Source: Ornithinimicrobium sp. CNJ-824
GTDB taxonomy: Bacteria > Actinomycetota > Actinomycetes > Actinomycetales > Dermatophilaceae
Length of the DNA: 64,000 bases
Direction: 5' to 3'
NCBI RefSeq assembly: GCF_001942405.1
Contig: NZ_MKKA01000055.1
Coordinates: 62,001-126,000 of the forward strand
Part shown: positions 38,642 to 48,012 of the stretch, piece by piece
How positions within the stretch are numbered: position 1 is the stretch's first letter
How the letters are laid out: every line of letters begins with the position of its first letter
Program-made: the position numbers and the translations under genes
Notes under the pieces: model-generated
The model's input: only the letters and a program-made list of their open reading frames with translations
Told to the model about the DNA's origin: nothing
Databases searched by the model: none

Positions 38642-38664
38642 GGTCGGTATCGCCGGTACCGACC
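38642..38664. promoter_or_regulatory. 23-bp inverted repeat upstream of the response regulator
   Basis: GGTCGGTA (38642-38649) and TACCGACC (38657-38664) are perfect 8-base arms around a 7-base spacer. It lies between the inferred hydratase stop and the response-regulator ribosome binding site, where an autoregulatory operator or a hairpin could sit. Confidence 0.55.
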
Positions 38665-38692
38665 GGGCCCCGGACCACGTGAGGAGGACGAG

Positions 38693-39379
38693 GTGAGCAC
38701 CAAGGTGCTGCTGGCCGAGGACGACCCGGCCATCTCCGAACCCCTGGCCCGGGCCTTCCGGCGGGAGGGCTACGAGGTGACCGTCGCCGAGGACGGGCGC
38801 GCCGCCCTCGCCGAGGGGTCCCGCAACGGGGTCTACGACCTGCTCGTGCTCGACCTGGGCCTGCCCCGGCTCGACGGCCTCGCCGTCTGCCGGGGGCTGC
38901 GGGACGCCGGCGTGGGCATCCCCGTCCTCATGCTCACCGCCCGCACCGACGAGATCGACACCGTCGTCGGGCTGGACGCGGGCGCCGACGACTACGTCAC
39001 CAAGCCGTTCCGCCTCGGGGAGCTGCTCGCCCGGGTCCGGGCGTTGCTGCGCCGGGGCCCCGAGCCGCCGCTGCGTCCCTCTCCCGGGTCGCTGCGCATC
39101 GACGTCGACGCCCGTCGGGTCTTCCTCCACGACGAGGAGGTGCGGCTGACGACCAAGGAGTTCGACCTGCTGCGCGTGCTCATGCGCGAGGAGGGACGGG
39201 TCGTCCCGCGCGAGGTGCTCATGCGCGAGGTCTGGGACAGCTGGTACGGCTCGACCAAGACGCTCGACATGCACGTCTCGGTGCTGCGCCGCAAGATCGG
39301 CGACGACGCCCACGACCCGCGGTACATCGTCACCGTCCGCGGGGTCGGCTTCCGGTTCCAGAACGACCCGCAGGACTAA
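38693..39379 (+). CDS. OmpR-family response regulator
   Basis: A 228-residue DNA-binding response regulator. The receiver domain (about residues 4-116) has AEDDP, the phospho-acceptor Asp54 in LLVLDLGLP, and TKPFR. The winged helix (about 130-225) has LTTKEFDLLRVLM, the recognition segment KTLDMHVSVLRRKI and the end VRGVGFRF. The GTG at 38693 has AGGAGG nine bases upstream. Stop is TAA, rare here. The histidine kinase starts six bases later. Confidence 0.93.
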   Translation: MSTKVLLAEDDPAISEPLARAFRREGYEVTVAEDGRAALAEGSRNGVYDLLVLDLGLPRLDGLAVCRGLRDAGVGIPVLMLTARTDEIDTVVGLDAGADDYVTKPFRLGELLARVRALLRRGPEPPLRPSPGSLRIDVDARRVFLHDEEVRLTTKEFDLLRVLMREEGRVVPREVLMREVWDSWYGSTKTLDMHVSVLRRKIGDDAHDPRYIVTVRGVGFRFQNDPQD

Positions 39380-39385
39380 CCCGCC

Positions 39386-40447
39386 GTGCGGGCGGTCTTC
39401 CGCGATCTGGCCCGGCGGGTCACCCTGTCGGTGCTCGGGGTGGTCGTGGGGGTGCTGCTGACGATCGGCTGGATCCTGGCGCAGGTGCAGGCCGCCCTGG
39501 GCCCCGAGGCGGAGGGGCTGCCGTGGTGGGGCCTGCTGATCGCGTCGGTGGCGGGGGCCCTGGGCGTGGTCGCCATCGTCTTCCCCCTGGCCCGGCACCA
39601 GGCCGACCAGATGGGGGAGACGGTGATCGAGCCGCTGCGCCGGCTGGCGCACCGCGCCGACGAGATGGCCTCCGGCGGGTTCGCCCTCGACCCCGAGGCG
39701 CGCCCGGGCCGGTTCGTCGAGCCTGGCCCCTGGCCGCAGAGCGTCCCGGAGATCGACGCGATCGTGCGCGAGGTCGACCGGCACCACACCACCTTCGCCC
39801 GGGCGCTGGTCTCGGAACGCTCGTTCGCCGCGGACGCCTCCCACCAGCTGCGCACCCCGCTGGCCGCGCTGCTCCTGCGGCTGGAGGAGATCGCCCAGGC
39901 CGACGACGCGGGCGTGGCCCGGCAGGAGGCCGAGATCGCCATCGGCCAGGTCGAACGGCTCACCGGGGTGGTGGACGAGCTGCTCCGCCGCACCCGGGTC
40001 GGCCACGCCTCCGGCGGGGGCCTGTGCTCGGTGGACCAGGTGCTCGCCGGGCTGGACGCGGAGTGGTCGCCGGCCCTGGCCGAGGAGGGCCGGGAGATCG
40101 ACCTGTGGAGCGAGCGGGGGATGATCGTGGAGTCCAGCGCGTCGTCCCTGTCCCAGGTGCTCAACACGCTGGTCGAGAACGCGCTCGTGCACGGGGCGGG
40201 CACGGTCCGCGTGCACGCCGGCCGGTCCGGTCCCTCCGCGGTGTTCACCGTCTCCGACGAGGGCCCCGGGATCCCGGTCCGGCTGTCCCGGTCGGTCTTC
40301 GACCGGGCGGTGACCACCGGCGGCGGGACCGGCCTGGGGCTGGCCGTGGCCCGGGAGACGGCGGAGTCCCTGGGCGGGCGGATCGAGCTGACCCACCTGA
40401 GCCCCCCGGTCTTCTCGCTCTACCTGACCCTCGCCGAGAGGCCCTGA
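39386..40447 (+). CDS. Sensor histidine kinase
   Basis: A 353-residue kinase with two membrane helices (about residues 12-35 and 45-68) separated by only about ten residues outside. A HAMP-like segment follows. The dimerisation box SFAADASHQLRTPLAALL holds the phospho-accepting His153, and the ATPase domain has VLNTLVENALVHG, DEGPGIP and GGGTGLGLAVAR. With so small an external loop it probably senses a membrane or internal signal. It pairs with the response regulator just upstream. Its 3' end overlaps the convergent GtrA gene by 28 bases. Confidence 0.92.
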   Translation: MRAVFRDLARRVTLSVLGVVVGVLLTIGWILAQVQAALGPEAEGLPWWGLLIASVAGALGVVAIVFPLARHQADQMGETVIEPLRRLAHRADEMASGGFALDPEARPGRFVEPGPWPQSVPEIDAIVREVDRHHTTFARALVSERSFAADASHQLRTPLAALLLRLEEIAQADDAGVARQEAEIAIGQVERLTGVVDELLRRTRVGHASGGGLCSVDQVLAGLDAEWSPALAEEGREIDLWSERGMIVESSASSLSQVLNTLVENALVHGAGTVRVHAGRSGPSAVFTVSDEGPGIPVRLSRSVFDRAVTTGGGTGLGLAVARETAESLGGRIELTHLSPPVFSLYLTLAERP

Positions 40448-40956
40448 GCGGCCGCCCGCCGCGCCTCGCGCTCCTCCTCGGCCAGCTCCTCGCGGAAGAC
40501 GAAGGTCCGGTAGGCCCAGAAGCGGAACAGCGTGCCCAGCGCGAGCCCGATCCCGTTCGCGGCGACGTTGTCGGCCAGCTGGCTGTCCAGCCCCAGCACG
40601 TAGCGGGAGAAGGCCAGGCAGGCCAGCGCGATGCCCAGGCCGACGGCGTTGAAGAAGAGGAACAGGACCAGCTCGCGGCCCATCGCCTCGCTGCGGCGCC
40701 GGCGGAAGGTCCACCACCGGTTGCCCGTCCAGGAGAAGAGCGTGGCGACGCTGGTGGAGACGACCTTGCCGAGCAGCGGGGACCCGGCCATCGGGCCCTC
40801 GACCAGGCCGGGCAGGCCGAAGACGAGCAGGTTGTACAGGGTCGTGTCCAGCACGAACGCGACCGCCCCGACGGTTCCGAACTTGGCCACCTCGGCCACC
40901 AACGTCCGCCACGCCCCGCGCAGGCGGGCGACCAGGGTCGGGCGGGGTGGGGGCAC
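40420..40956 (-). CDS. GtrA family membrane protein
   Basis: A 178-residue protein with four membrane segments, of a family thought to move lipid-linked sugars across the membrane. Motifs include [38 protein letters not shown] and [19 protein letters not shown], all typical. I chose the GTG at 40956, because a TACACT element ends six bases upstream. Mycobacteria have a gtrA-type gene beside purK as well. Confidence 0.9.
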   Translation of the reverse strand: MPPPRPTLVARLRGAWRTLVAEVAKFGTVGAVAFVLDTTLYNLLVFGLPGLVEGPMAGSPLLGKVVSTSVATLFSWTGNRWWTFRRRRSEAMGRELVLFLFFNAVGLGIALACLAFSRYVLGLDSQLADNVAANGIGLALGTLFRFWAYRTFVFREELAEEEREARRAAAQGLSARVR

Positions 40957-40962
40957 GGCGGG

Positions 40963-40968
40963 AGTGTA
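40963..40968 (-). promoter_or_regulatory. Leaderless -10 hexamer for the GtrA gene
   Basis: On the minus strand this reads TACACT, ending six bases before the GTG at 40956. Confidence 0.6.
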
Positions 40969-40983
40969 CGCGCCAGGACTGGA

Positions 40984-40989
40984 TAGGCT
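40984..40989 (+). promoter_or_regulatory. Leaderless -10 hexamer for purK
   Basis: TAGGCT ends eight bases before the purK GTG. The GtrA and purK start codons are only 41 bases apart. Confidence 0.65.
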
Positions 40990-40997
40990 CGGCGTCC

Positions 40998-42230
40998 GTG
41001 AGCACTCCACCCACCTCATCCCCCTCCCCGCCGCTGCGCGCCGAGGGCGGGTTCCCGGTCGTCGGCATCGTCGGCGGCGGGCAGCTCGCCCGGATGTGCC
41101 AGCCCCCCGCGGTCGGGCTCTCGCTGACCCTCTCGGTGCTCGCCGAGGCCGAGGACGCCAGCGCCGCCCTCGTGGTCCCGCACAGCCCCGTCGGCGCGCA
41201 CACCGACGCCGGGACCGTGCTCGACTGGGCCCGGCACTGCGACGTGGTGACCTTCGACCACGAGCACGTGCCCGCCGAGGTGCTCGAGGAGCTGGTCCGC
41301 GCCGGGGTGCCCGTGCACCCCTCGCCGCAGGCCCTCGTGCACGCCCAGGACAAGCTGGTGATGCGCCGTCGGCTCAGCGAGCTCTGCATCCCCTGCCCGG
41401 CCTGGGCGACCGCCCGCACGGCCGGCGACGTGGAGGAGTTCGCCGCCCGGGCGGGCTGGCCGGTGGTGGCCAAGACGCCGCGCGGGGGCTACGACGGCAA
41501 GGGGGTGCGGGTATGCCGCAGCGTCGCCGACCTCGACGACTGGCTCGCCCAGGTGGGGCGGCCGGGGGCGCTCGCCGACGGGGTGCTGCTCGAGGAGGCG
41601 GTCGACTTCACCCGCGAGCTGGCCGTGCTCGTGGCCCGCAGCCCCTCCGGGCAGGCCGCGGCCTGGCCCGTCGTGGAGACCGTCCAGACCGGCGGGATCT
41701 GCACCGAGGTGCTGGCCCCGGCCCCCGGCCTGGACGACGACCTGGCGCGGGCGGCCACCGAGGGTGCGCTGCGGGTCGCCGGGGAGCTGGGGGTCACCGG
41801 GGTGCTGGCCGTGGAGATGTTCGAGGTGCGGGGTCAGGACGGGCGTCCCGGCTACGTCGTGAACGAGCTGGCGATGCGGCCGCACAACAGCGGGCATTGG
41901 ACGATCGAGGGCGCGGTCACCGGCCAGTTCGAGCAGCACCTGCGGGCCGTGCTCGACCTGCCGCTCGGCGACCCGTCGGCCCGGTCCGGGTGGACCGTGA
42001 TGGCCAACGTGCTCGGCGGCGAGCACCCCGACCTCTACCCGACCTACCGCCACCTCATGGCCCGGGACCCGGGGCTGAAGATCCACCTCTACGGCAAGGG
42101 GGTGCGGCCCGGGCGCAAGCTGGGCCACGTGACCGTCTTCGGCGACGACCTCGACCCCGACGCCCTGCCCGCGCTCCGGGAGCGGGCGCGGCACGCCGCC
42201 GACTACCTGCAGGGAGTGGTGACCGAGTGA
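40998..42230 (+). CDS. purK: 5-(carboxyamino)imidazole ribonucleotide synthase
   Basis: PurK uses ATP and bicarbonate to turn aminoimidazole ribonucleotide into N5-CAIR in purine synthesis. The 410-residue protein has an extra 20-residue N-terminus, the motif [11 protein letters not shown] and the ATP-grasp residues in [13 protein letters not shown]. The metal site [19 protein letters not shown] is intact. The gene is followed by purE with a GTGA overlap. Confidence 0.96.
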   Translation: MSTPPTSSPSPPLRAEGGFPVVGIVGGGQLARMCQPPAVGLSLTLSVLAEAEDASAALVVPHSPVGAHTDAGTVLDWARHCDVVTFDHEHVPAEVLEELVRAGVPVHPSPQALVHAQDKLVMRRRLSELCIPCPAWATARTAGDVEEFAARAGWPVVAKTPRGGYDGKGVRVCRSVADLDDWLAQVGRPGALADGVLLEEAVDFTRELAVLVARSPSGQAAAWPVVETVQTGGICTEVLAPAPGLDDDLARAATEGALRVAGELGVTGVLAVEMFEVRGQDGRPGYVVNELAMRPHNSGHWTIEGAVTGQFEQHLRAVLDLPLGDPSARSGWTVMANVLGGEHPDLYPTYRHLMARDPGLKIHLYGKGVRPGRKLGHVTVFGDDLDPDALPALRERARHAADYLQGVVTE

Positions 42231-42754
42231 GCCCCGACCAGAGCCCCGCCACGCCCCTCGTCGGCCTGGTCATGGGCAGCGACAGCGACTGGCCCGTCAT
42301 GGAGGCGGCCGCCCAGGTGCTGGAGGAGTTCGGCGTGCCCTACGAGGCCGACGTCGTCTCGGCCCACCGGATGCCGGCCGAGATGATCGACTACGGCCGG
42401 TCGGCCGCCGACCGCGGGCTCCGCGTCATCGTCGCCGGGGCCGGCGGGGCCGCCCACCTGCCCGGGATGCTCGCCTCGGTGACGGTGCTGCCGGTGGTCG
42501 GCGTGCCCGTGCCGCTGAAGCACCTCGACGGCATGGACTCCCTGCTGTCCATCGTGCAGATGCCGGCCGGCATCCCCGTGGCGACCGTCTCGGTGGCCGG
42601 GGCGCGCAACGCCGGTCTGCTGGCGGTGCGCATGCTCGCCGCGGGCGAGGGGGAGCAGGCGGCGACCTGGCGACGGCAGCTGGCCCGGTTCGCCGACGAC
42701 CTGCGCGACCAGGCGCACGCGAAAGGGGCCCGCCTGCGGCAGCGGCGCGGCTGA
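42227..42754 (+). CDS. purE: N5-CAIR mutase (PurE class I)
   Basis: PurE isomerises N5-CAIR to CAIR, the step after PurK. The 175-residue protein has [13 protein letters not shown], the catalytic-His segment SAHRMPAEM, and [12 protein letters not shown]. The start is fixed by the GTGA overlap with purK. The Arg-rich C-terminal 20 residues are an extension beyond the core. Confidence 0.96.
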   Translation: MSPDQSPATPLVGLVMGSDSDWPVMEAAAQVLEEFGVPYEADVVSAHRMPAEMIDYGRSAADRGLRVIVAGAGGAAHLPGMLASVTVLPVVGVPVPLKHLDGMDSLLSIVQMPAGIPVATVSVAGARNAGLLAVRMLAAGEGEQAATWRRQLARFADDLRDQAHAKGARLRQRRG

Positions 42755-42789
42755 CGGGCCCCGCGGGGGCGGGCGTGCCGTGGCGGGGC

Positions 42790-42795
42790 TACGTT
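42790..42795 (+). promoter_or_regulatory. Leaderless -10 hexamer for the LLM-class oxidoreductase
   Basis: TACGTT ends six bases before the ATG at 42802. Confidence 0.55.
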
Positions 42796-42801
42796 GGGGC
42801 C

Positions 42802-43821
42802 ATGCGCTTCGGAATTTTCGTCCCCCAGGGCTGGCGGATGGACCTCGTCGGCATCGCCCCCGAGCACCAGTGGGGAGTGATGCGCGACCTCGCCCAGCGG
42901 GCGGACGCCGAGGAGGCGTGGGAGTCGCTGTGGGTCTACGACCACTTCCACACGGTCCCCGAGCCCAGCCAGGAGGCCTGCCACGAGGCGTGGTCGCTGA
43001 TGTCGGCCTTCGCGGCCGTCACCGGCCGGGTCCGGCTCGGCCAGATGTGCACGTGCATGAGCTACCGGGACCCGGCCTACCTGGCCAAGGTCGCCGCCAC
43101 CGTCGACGTCGTCTCCGGCGGACGGCTGGAGATGGGCATCGGTGCCGGGTGGTACGAGCACGAGTGGCGCGCCTACGGCTACGGCTTCCCCACGGCGGGG
43201 GAGCGGCTGGCGCGCCTGCGCGAGGGGGTGGAGATCTTCCGGCAGATGTGGACGACCGGGTCGGCCACCCTCGACGGCGAGCACTACCAGGTCGACGGGG
43301 CGATGTGCTGGCCGCGCCCCCTCCAGGGGACCGTCTTCCCCGGGTCGGAGCGCAACGGCATACCCGTCTGGGTCGCCGGTGGCGGGGAGCGCAAGACGCT
43401 GCGGATCGCCGCGGAGCACGCCGACTACACCAACTTCGACGGGACGCCCGAGGTCTTCGCCCACAAGTCGGAGGTGCTGCGCGGCCACTGCCAGGACGTC
43501 GGGCGCGACGTCGACGAGATCGTCCGCAGCGCCAACTACAACGTCGTGATCGGGCGGGACGAGACCGAGGTCGAGGAACGGCTGGCCTTCGTCAAGGACC
43601 TGTTCCTGCGGGCGGGGGTGGCCGAGGAGAAGGCCCGGCAGCAGGTGGACGGGCTGCGGACGCAGCCCGCGGTCGGCACGCCCGAGCAGATCGTGGAGAC
43701 CCTCCGTGGCCTGCAGGACATCGGGATGACCTACGCCATCACCTACTTCGCCGAGGCCGCCCACGACACCTCCGGGATCGAGCTGTTCGAGGACGAGGTG
43801 ATCCCCGCGCTGGCGGGCTGA
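42802..43821 (+). CDS. LLM-class F420-dependent oxidoreductase
   Basis: A 339-residue luciferase-like (TIM-barrel) flavin/deazaflavin oxidoreductase. The start MRFGIFVPQGW, the segment LGQMCTCMSYRDPAYLAKVAATVDVVSGGRLEMGIGAGWYE and GTPEQIVETLRGLQDIGM are typical of the F420-dependent group. The substrate is unknown. The window also has cofD and cofE for F420 synthesis, so the cofactor should be available. The ATG is supported by TACGTT upstream. Confidence 0.88.
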   Translation: MRFGIFVPQGWRMDLVGIAPEHQWGVMRDLAQRADAEEAWESLWVYDHFHTVPEPSQEACHEAWSLMSAFAAVTGRVRLGQMCTCMSYRDPAYLAKVAATVDVVSGGRLEMGIGAGWYEHEWRAYGYGFPTAGERLARLREGVEIFRQMWTTGSATLDGEHYQVDGAMCWPRPLQGTVFPGSERNGIPVWVAGGGERKTLRIAAEHADYTNFDGTPEVFAHKSEVLRGHCQDVGRDVDEIVRSANYNVVIGRDETEVEERLAFVKDLFLRAGVAEEKARQQVDGLRTQPAVGTPEQIVETLRGLQDIGMTYAITYFAEAAHDTSGIELFEDEVIPALAG

Positions 43822-43863
43822 GCCCACGACGGACCGCGGCGTCGGCGGCTGCTGACCCGCGAG

Positions 43864-43869
43864 TAGGCT
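43864..43869 (+). promoter_or_regulatory. Leaderless -10 hexamer for the acyl-CoA dehydrogenase
   Basis: TAGGCT ends seven bases before the ATG at 43877. Confidence 0.65.
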
Positions 43870-43876
43870 GCGGGCC

Positions 43877-45034
43877 ATGAGCGACTTCGACCTGTTCCGG
43901 ATCAGCGAGGACCACGAGGCGTTGCGCGAGGCGGTGCGCGAGGTCACCGCGGCCCAGATCGCGCCGCACGCCGCGGCCGTCGACGAGGAGGGCCGTTTCC
44001 CGGCCGAGGCGCTCACGGCGCTCGTCGCGACCGACTTCCACGCCCCGCACATCCCGGAGGAGTACGACGGGGTGGGCGCCGACGCCCTGGCCACCTGCAT
44101 CGTCATCGAGGAGGTGGCCCGCGGCTGCGCCAGCTCCTCGCTCATCCCGGCCGTCAACAAGCTCGGCACCATGCCGCTGCTCATCGCCGCCAACGACGAC
44201 CTCAAGCAGAAGTACCTGCCGCCGGTGGCCCGCGGCGAGGCGATGTTCTCCTACGGTCTCTCCGAGGCCGGTGCCGGGTCCGACACCGCGGGGATGAAGT
44301 GCAAGGCGATCAAGGACGGCGACCACTACGTCCTCAACGGGCAGAAGTCCTGGATCACCAACGCCGGGGAGTCGCAGTTCTACACGGTCATGGCCGTCAC
44401 CGACCCCGACGGGCCGCGGGGACGCAACGTCAGCGCGTTCGTCGTGGAGAAGTCCGACGAGGGCTTCACCTTCGGCGCCCCCGAGAAGAAGATGGGCATC
44501 AAGGGCAGCCCCACCCGGGAGCTGCACTTCGACGACTGCCGCATCCCGGCCGACCGGATGGTCGGCGGGCCCGGCGAGGGCCTGAAGATCGCCCTGCGCA
44601 CCCTCGACCACACCCGCGTCACCATCGGCGCCCAGGCCATCGGCATCGCCCAGGGTGCGCTGGACGCGGCGCTGGCCTACGTCAAGGAGCGCCAGCAGTT
44701 CGGCAGGGCCATCGCGGAGTTCCAGGGCGTGCAGTTCATGCTCGCGGACATGGGGATGAAGCTCGAGGCGGCGCGGCAGATGGTCTACGTGGCGGCGGCC
44801 AAGTCCGAGCGCGGCGACGACGACCTGACCTTCTTCGGGGCGGCCGCCAAGTGCTACGCCTCCGACGTGGCCATGGAGGTCACCACCGACGCGGTCCAGC
44901 TCTTCGGCGGCTACGGCTACACCAAGGACTTCCCGGTGGAGCGGATGATGCGCGACGCCAAGATCACCCAGATCTACGAGGGCACCAACGAGATCCAGCG
45001 CATCGTCATGGCGCGCCAGCTGCTCAAGGGGTAG
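43877..45034 (+). CDS. Acyl-CoA dehydrogenase (FadE25-like)
   Basis: The 385-residue flavoenzyme introduces the alpha,beta double bond of acyl-CoA. It contains FSYGLSEAGAGSDTAGMK and GQKSWITNAG in the FAD-binding beta domain, and VQLFGGYGYTKDFPVERMMRDAKITQI with the catalytic Glu in YEGTNEIQR. The position beside purE/purK agrees with fadE25 of mycobacteria. It is probably a monocistronic leaderless transcript. Confidence 0.94.
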   Translation: MSDFDLFRISEDHEALREAVREVTAAQIAPHAAAVDEEGRFPAEALTALVATDFHAPHIPEEYDGVGADALATCIVIEEVARGCASSSLIPAVNKLGTMPLLIAANDDLKQKYLPPVARGEAMFSYGLSEAGAGSDTAGMKCKAIKDGDHYVLNGQKSWITNAGESQFYTVMAVTDPDGPRGRNVSAFVVEKSDEGFTFGAPEKKMGIKGSPTRELHFDDCRIPADRMVGGPGEGLKIALRTLDHTRVTIGAQAIGIAQGALDAALAYVKERQQFGRAIAEFQGVQFMLADMGMKLEAARQMVYVAAAKSERGDDDLTFFGAAAKCYASDVAMEVTTDAVQLFGGYGYTKDFPVERMMRDAKITQIYEGTNEIQRIVMARQLLKG

Positions 45035-45047
45035 GCCCCTCCCCGGG

Positions 45048-45066
45048 CCGCGGGCACCGTCCGCGG
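45048..45066 (+). terminator. Possible terminator after the acyl-CoA dehydrogenase
   Basis: CCGCGG at 45048-45053 and 45061-45066 are self-complementary arms around a 7-base loop, followed by ACAAAAACC. The stem is only six pairs. Confidence 0.4.
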
Positions 45067-45113
45067 ACAAAAACCCCTCGCCGTCCGTCACGGGGACCGG
45101 CCAGACTGGACCC

Positions 45114-46174
45114 ATGAGCGCGCACCCCTGGCAGAGCGTCCTGGACGAGGCCCACCGCCTCGAGGCGGAGGACGGCTTCTCCGGGATCCTGCGGGTCTCC
45201 CGCGGCGAGGAGGTGCTGCTCGAGTCCTGCCACGGCCTCGCCGACCGCGCGAACGGCATTCCCGTGCACCCGGGGACCCGGTTCGCCACCGCGTCCCTGA
45301 GCAAGATGTTCACCGCCGTCGGGGTCCTCGACGCCGCCGGGCGGGGGGAGGTGGGCGTGCACGACCGGGTGGTGGACGTCCTGCCTCCCGAGCTGCGGCC
45401 CCGGACCTGAGCCCGGACGTCACGGTCCACCACCTGCTCTCCCACACGTCGGGCATCGCCGACTACTTCGAGGAGGACGAGGACCTGCCCGGGTACCGGG
45501 AGGACTACGGCGACATCTGGGACCGGATCCCCAACTACCGGGTCCGGGACTACGCGGCGCTGCTGCCGCTGTTCGCAGACCTGCCGCCGGTGTGCCCGCC
45601 GGGCACCACCTACCACTACAGCAACGCGGGCTACGTGCTGCTGGGGATCCTCCTGTCGCACGTCTCGGGGATGCCCTTCGCCGAGGCCGTGACGACGAGG
45701 GTGCTCGGGCCGGCCGGGATGGCGGACAGCGGCTACCCCGCCTTCGACGAGGTCCACCCGGACGTGGCGACCGGCTACCTGCCCCCGCTCGCCCCCGGGC
45801 TGCCGTGGCGTACGAACATCTACTCCGTCCACCCCGTCGGCGGCGGCGACGGGGGCGCGGTCGTCACCGCCGCGGACGTCGACCGGTTCCTGCGCGCGGT
45901 GCAGCAGGGAGGGGTATGGCGCGGGGTCTCCCCGGCGGACCTGCTCACCCCGCGCGTGCGGGCCGGAGGACGGTGGTCGGTCGGCTACGGGGTCGAGGTC
46001 CGCGACGACGGGGTGTTCGGCAAGGACGGCGGGGACCCCGGCGTGTTCTCCGTCTCGCTCCGCCGCCCGGAGGACGGCACGACGCTGGTGGTCCTGGCCA
46101 ACGTGGACGAGGAGGCGGTCCCCGGGCTGCCCGACCTCACGAGGGCGTTCGTGGGTGCGGTGCTGGGACGCTGA
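45114..46174 (+). CDS. Serine hydrolase, class C beta-lactamase/DD-peptidase fold (apparent frameshift)
   Basis: A putative serine hydrolase. The active-site SxxK is in TASLSKMF (Ser61, Lys64). The first frame ends at 45408 inside PELRP. The continuation, DVTVHHLLSHTSGIADYF and the YxN motif HYSNAGYVLLG, is one base out and reaches the stop at 46172, so one base is missing near 45400-45403. The restored length is about 353 residues. No signal peptide is visible, so it may be a cytosolic esterase-like member. The weak hexamer CAGACT lies six to eight bases before the ATG. Confidence 0.83.
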
Positions 46175-46216
46175 GGCCGGGGGAGCGGCGCGGGCCCCGG
46201 GCCGTGCGGGGGCGGC

Positions 46217-48012
46217 TCAGCCGTCCCCGTCGCCTCCGGGGTCCGGGTCGGGGTCCGGGTCCGGGCCCCGACCCTCCTCGTCGGTGTCCCTCGTGTCCTC
46301 GTCCGTGCCGTCCTGGTCGTCCCCTGAGGTGTCCGGGTCGGTCACCGGACTCTCATCCTCGGCCGGGGCGTCCTCGGCCGGGGCCTCCTCGGCCGGCTGG
46401 TCCTGCGCCGGTTGGTCCTGCGTCTGGTCCTCGGCCGGGCCCTGCTCGGGCAGCCCCGAGATCGTCGTCGTGCTCCGCAGCACGATGAGCGGATCCAGCT
46501 CGGGGCGGGCCACCTGGAGGTTCTCCTGCTGCACGACGGGGGCAGGCCCGCCGTAGTCGTAGGCCACCGTCGTCACCAGGTCCACCCCGCCGTCCGGGCG
46601 CCCAGTGCCCACCACCTCCTGCACCTCCACCCGGTCCAGGCCCTCGGCGATCCGGTCGTCGACGGACACCCCGGGCAGGGTGAGCTCCCGCGCCTCGGCG
46701 AGCCCCTCGTCGGCGAGCCGGCGGTAGAACTCGCGGGCGGTCTCCTCGGCCTCCTCGACCGACACCGGCTGGCCGGCGGTGGCGGTGGGGCGCTCGGGCG
46801 TCCCGCCGAGCCCGCCCGTGGTCGCGATCGTCCACGCGAGCCAGCCCAGCAGCAGGATCAACGGGACGGCCACCAGCCAGGCCAGCAGGCGGCCCCGGCC
46901 CCGGCCTCGGCGGGCCGACGGTGCCGGGGCCCGGTCCGCCGGCGGGGCCGCGCCGTCGCCGCCACCCCCGGCGGTGGTCGCCCGGGGCGGGCCGTGCGCC
47001 ACCACCCGGGTGCGGCGCGGCGTGCACCTGCCTGCGTGGCGGCCGCCTCCTCACGGGTGCGCGCGGCGGCCGCGGCGGCGGCAGCACCCGCCCCGGCCGC
47101 ACCTGCCCCGGCCGCGAAGGCCGCGCCGCCCGTCTCCTGCCCTCCGCGGGCGACGGCCCGAAGCGCCTCCGCCGCCCGTCGGGCGGTCCACCTCGTGCGG
47201 GGATCGGGGTCCAGCATTCCCGCCAGTACCGGGGTCAGCGCACCGGCCCGCTGCGGGGGACGGGGTCGGTCGCGCACGATCGTGTGCAGCTGGGCCACGG
47301 GGTTGGCGGCGTCGGGGTAGGGGCGACGTCCCTCCACCGCGGCGTAGAGGGTCGCGCCCAGGGCCCACACGTCGGCCGCCGCCGACGGGTCCTCCCCGGC
47401 GGCGACCTCGGGCGAGAAGTAGGCGGCGGTGCCCGAGACCATCCCGGTGCGGGTGAGCTGGTGGTCCTCCTCGGCGCGCGCGATGCCGAAGTCGGTGAGC
47501 TTGGCCTCCTGCCCGGTCGCGTCCACGAGCAGCACGTTGCCCGGCTTGACGTCCCGGTGCACGACGCCGGCGCCGTGCGCCGCCGCGAGCGCGGTCGCCA
47601 TCTGGGCGCCGATGGCGGCGACCTGGCGGACCGGCAGGGTGGCACCGCCCTCCAGGAGCGAGGCCAGCGAGGGGCCGGGCACGTACTCCATGACGATCCA
47701 GGGCGCCCCTTCGTGCTCGAAGGCGTCGTAGACGCGCACGACGTGCTCGTGGGCCAGCGCCGCGCTGGTCCGGGCCTCCCGCATGCCGCGGGTCAGCAGC
47801 ACGTCGGCGTCGGCCTCGCCGGCCACCCGCTTGAGCGCCACCTCGCGCCCCAGGTGCTCGTCGCGGGCGTGCCAGACGGTCCCGCCGCCGCCGCGGCCCA
47901 GCGTGCCCAGGATCCGGTAGCGCCCCGCCACCACGTCCGGCCGGGCGCCCGCCGGCGTCTGCCGGGTGGTCTCCAGGTCCGGCCCCTCGTCCTGCCCGGG
48001 CACGTCGTTCAC
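46217..48012 (-). CDS. Membrane Ser/Thr protein kinase with acidic extracellular tail (apparent frameshift)
   Basis: A Hanks-type kinase of about 598 residues after repair. The kinase domain has the loop LGRGGGGTVW, catalytic HRDVKPGN and DFG (LTDFGIARA). An Ala-rich stretch follows. At about 47010-47030 one base is missing. The next frame holds a linker, a membrane helix (LLAWLVAVPLILLLGWLAW), an external domain of about 100 residues and a tail of Asp/Glu/Gln/Pro repeats ending in Asp-Pro pairs. No PASTA domains are present. The GTG at 48012 overlaps the LCP gene stop by four bases. Confidence 0.85.
46240..46430. repeat. Acidic short repeats encoding the kinase tail
   Basis: Tandem GGTCCG/GGGTCC units near 46240-46268 encode Asp-Pro pairs, and TCCTCGGCCGG-type units near 46350-46410 encode Ala-Glu-Glu-Ala-Pro-type repeats. 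They give the kinase a low-complexity, strongly negative external end. Confidence 0.7.

Noticed and set aside
37409-39379. A hydratase-response regulator fusion protein
   Set aside because: The response regulator has its own ribosome binding site and normal start, and a single missing base explains the lost stop. No domain link supports a fusion.
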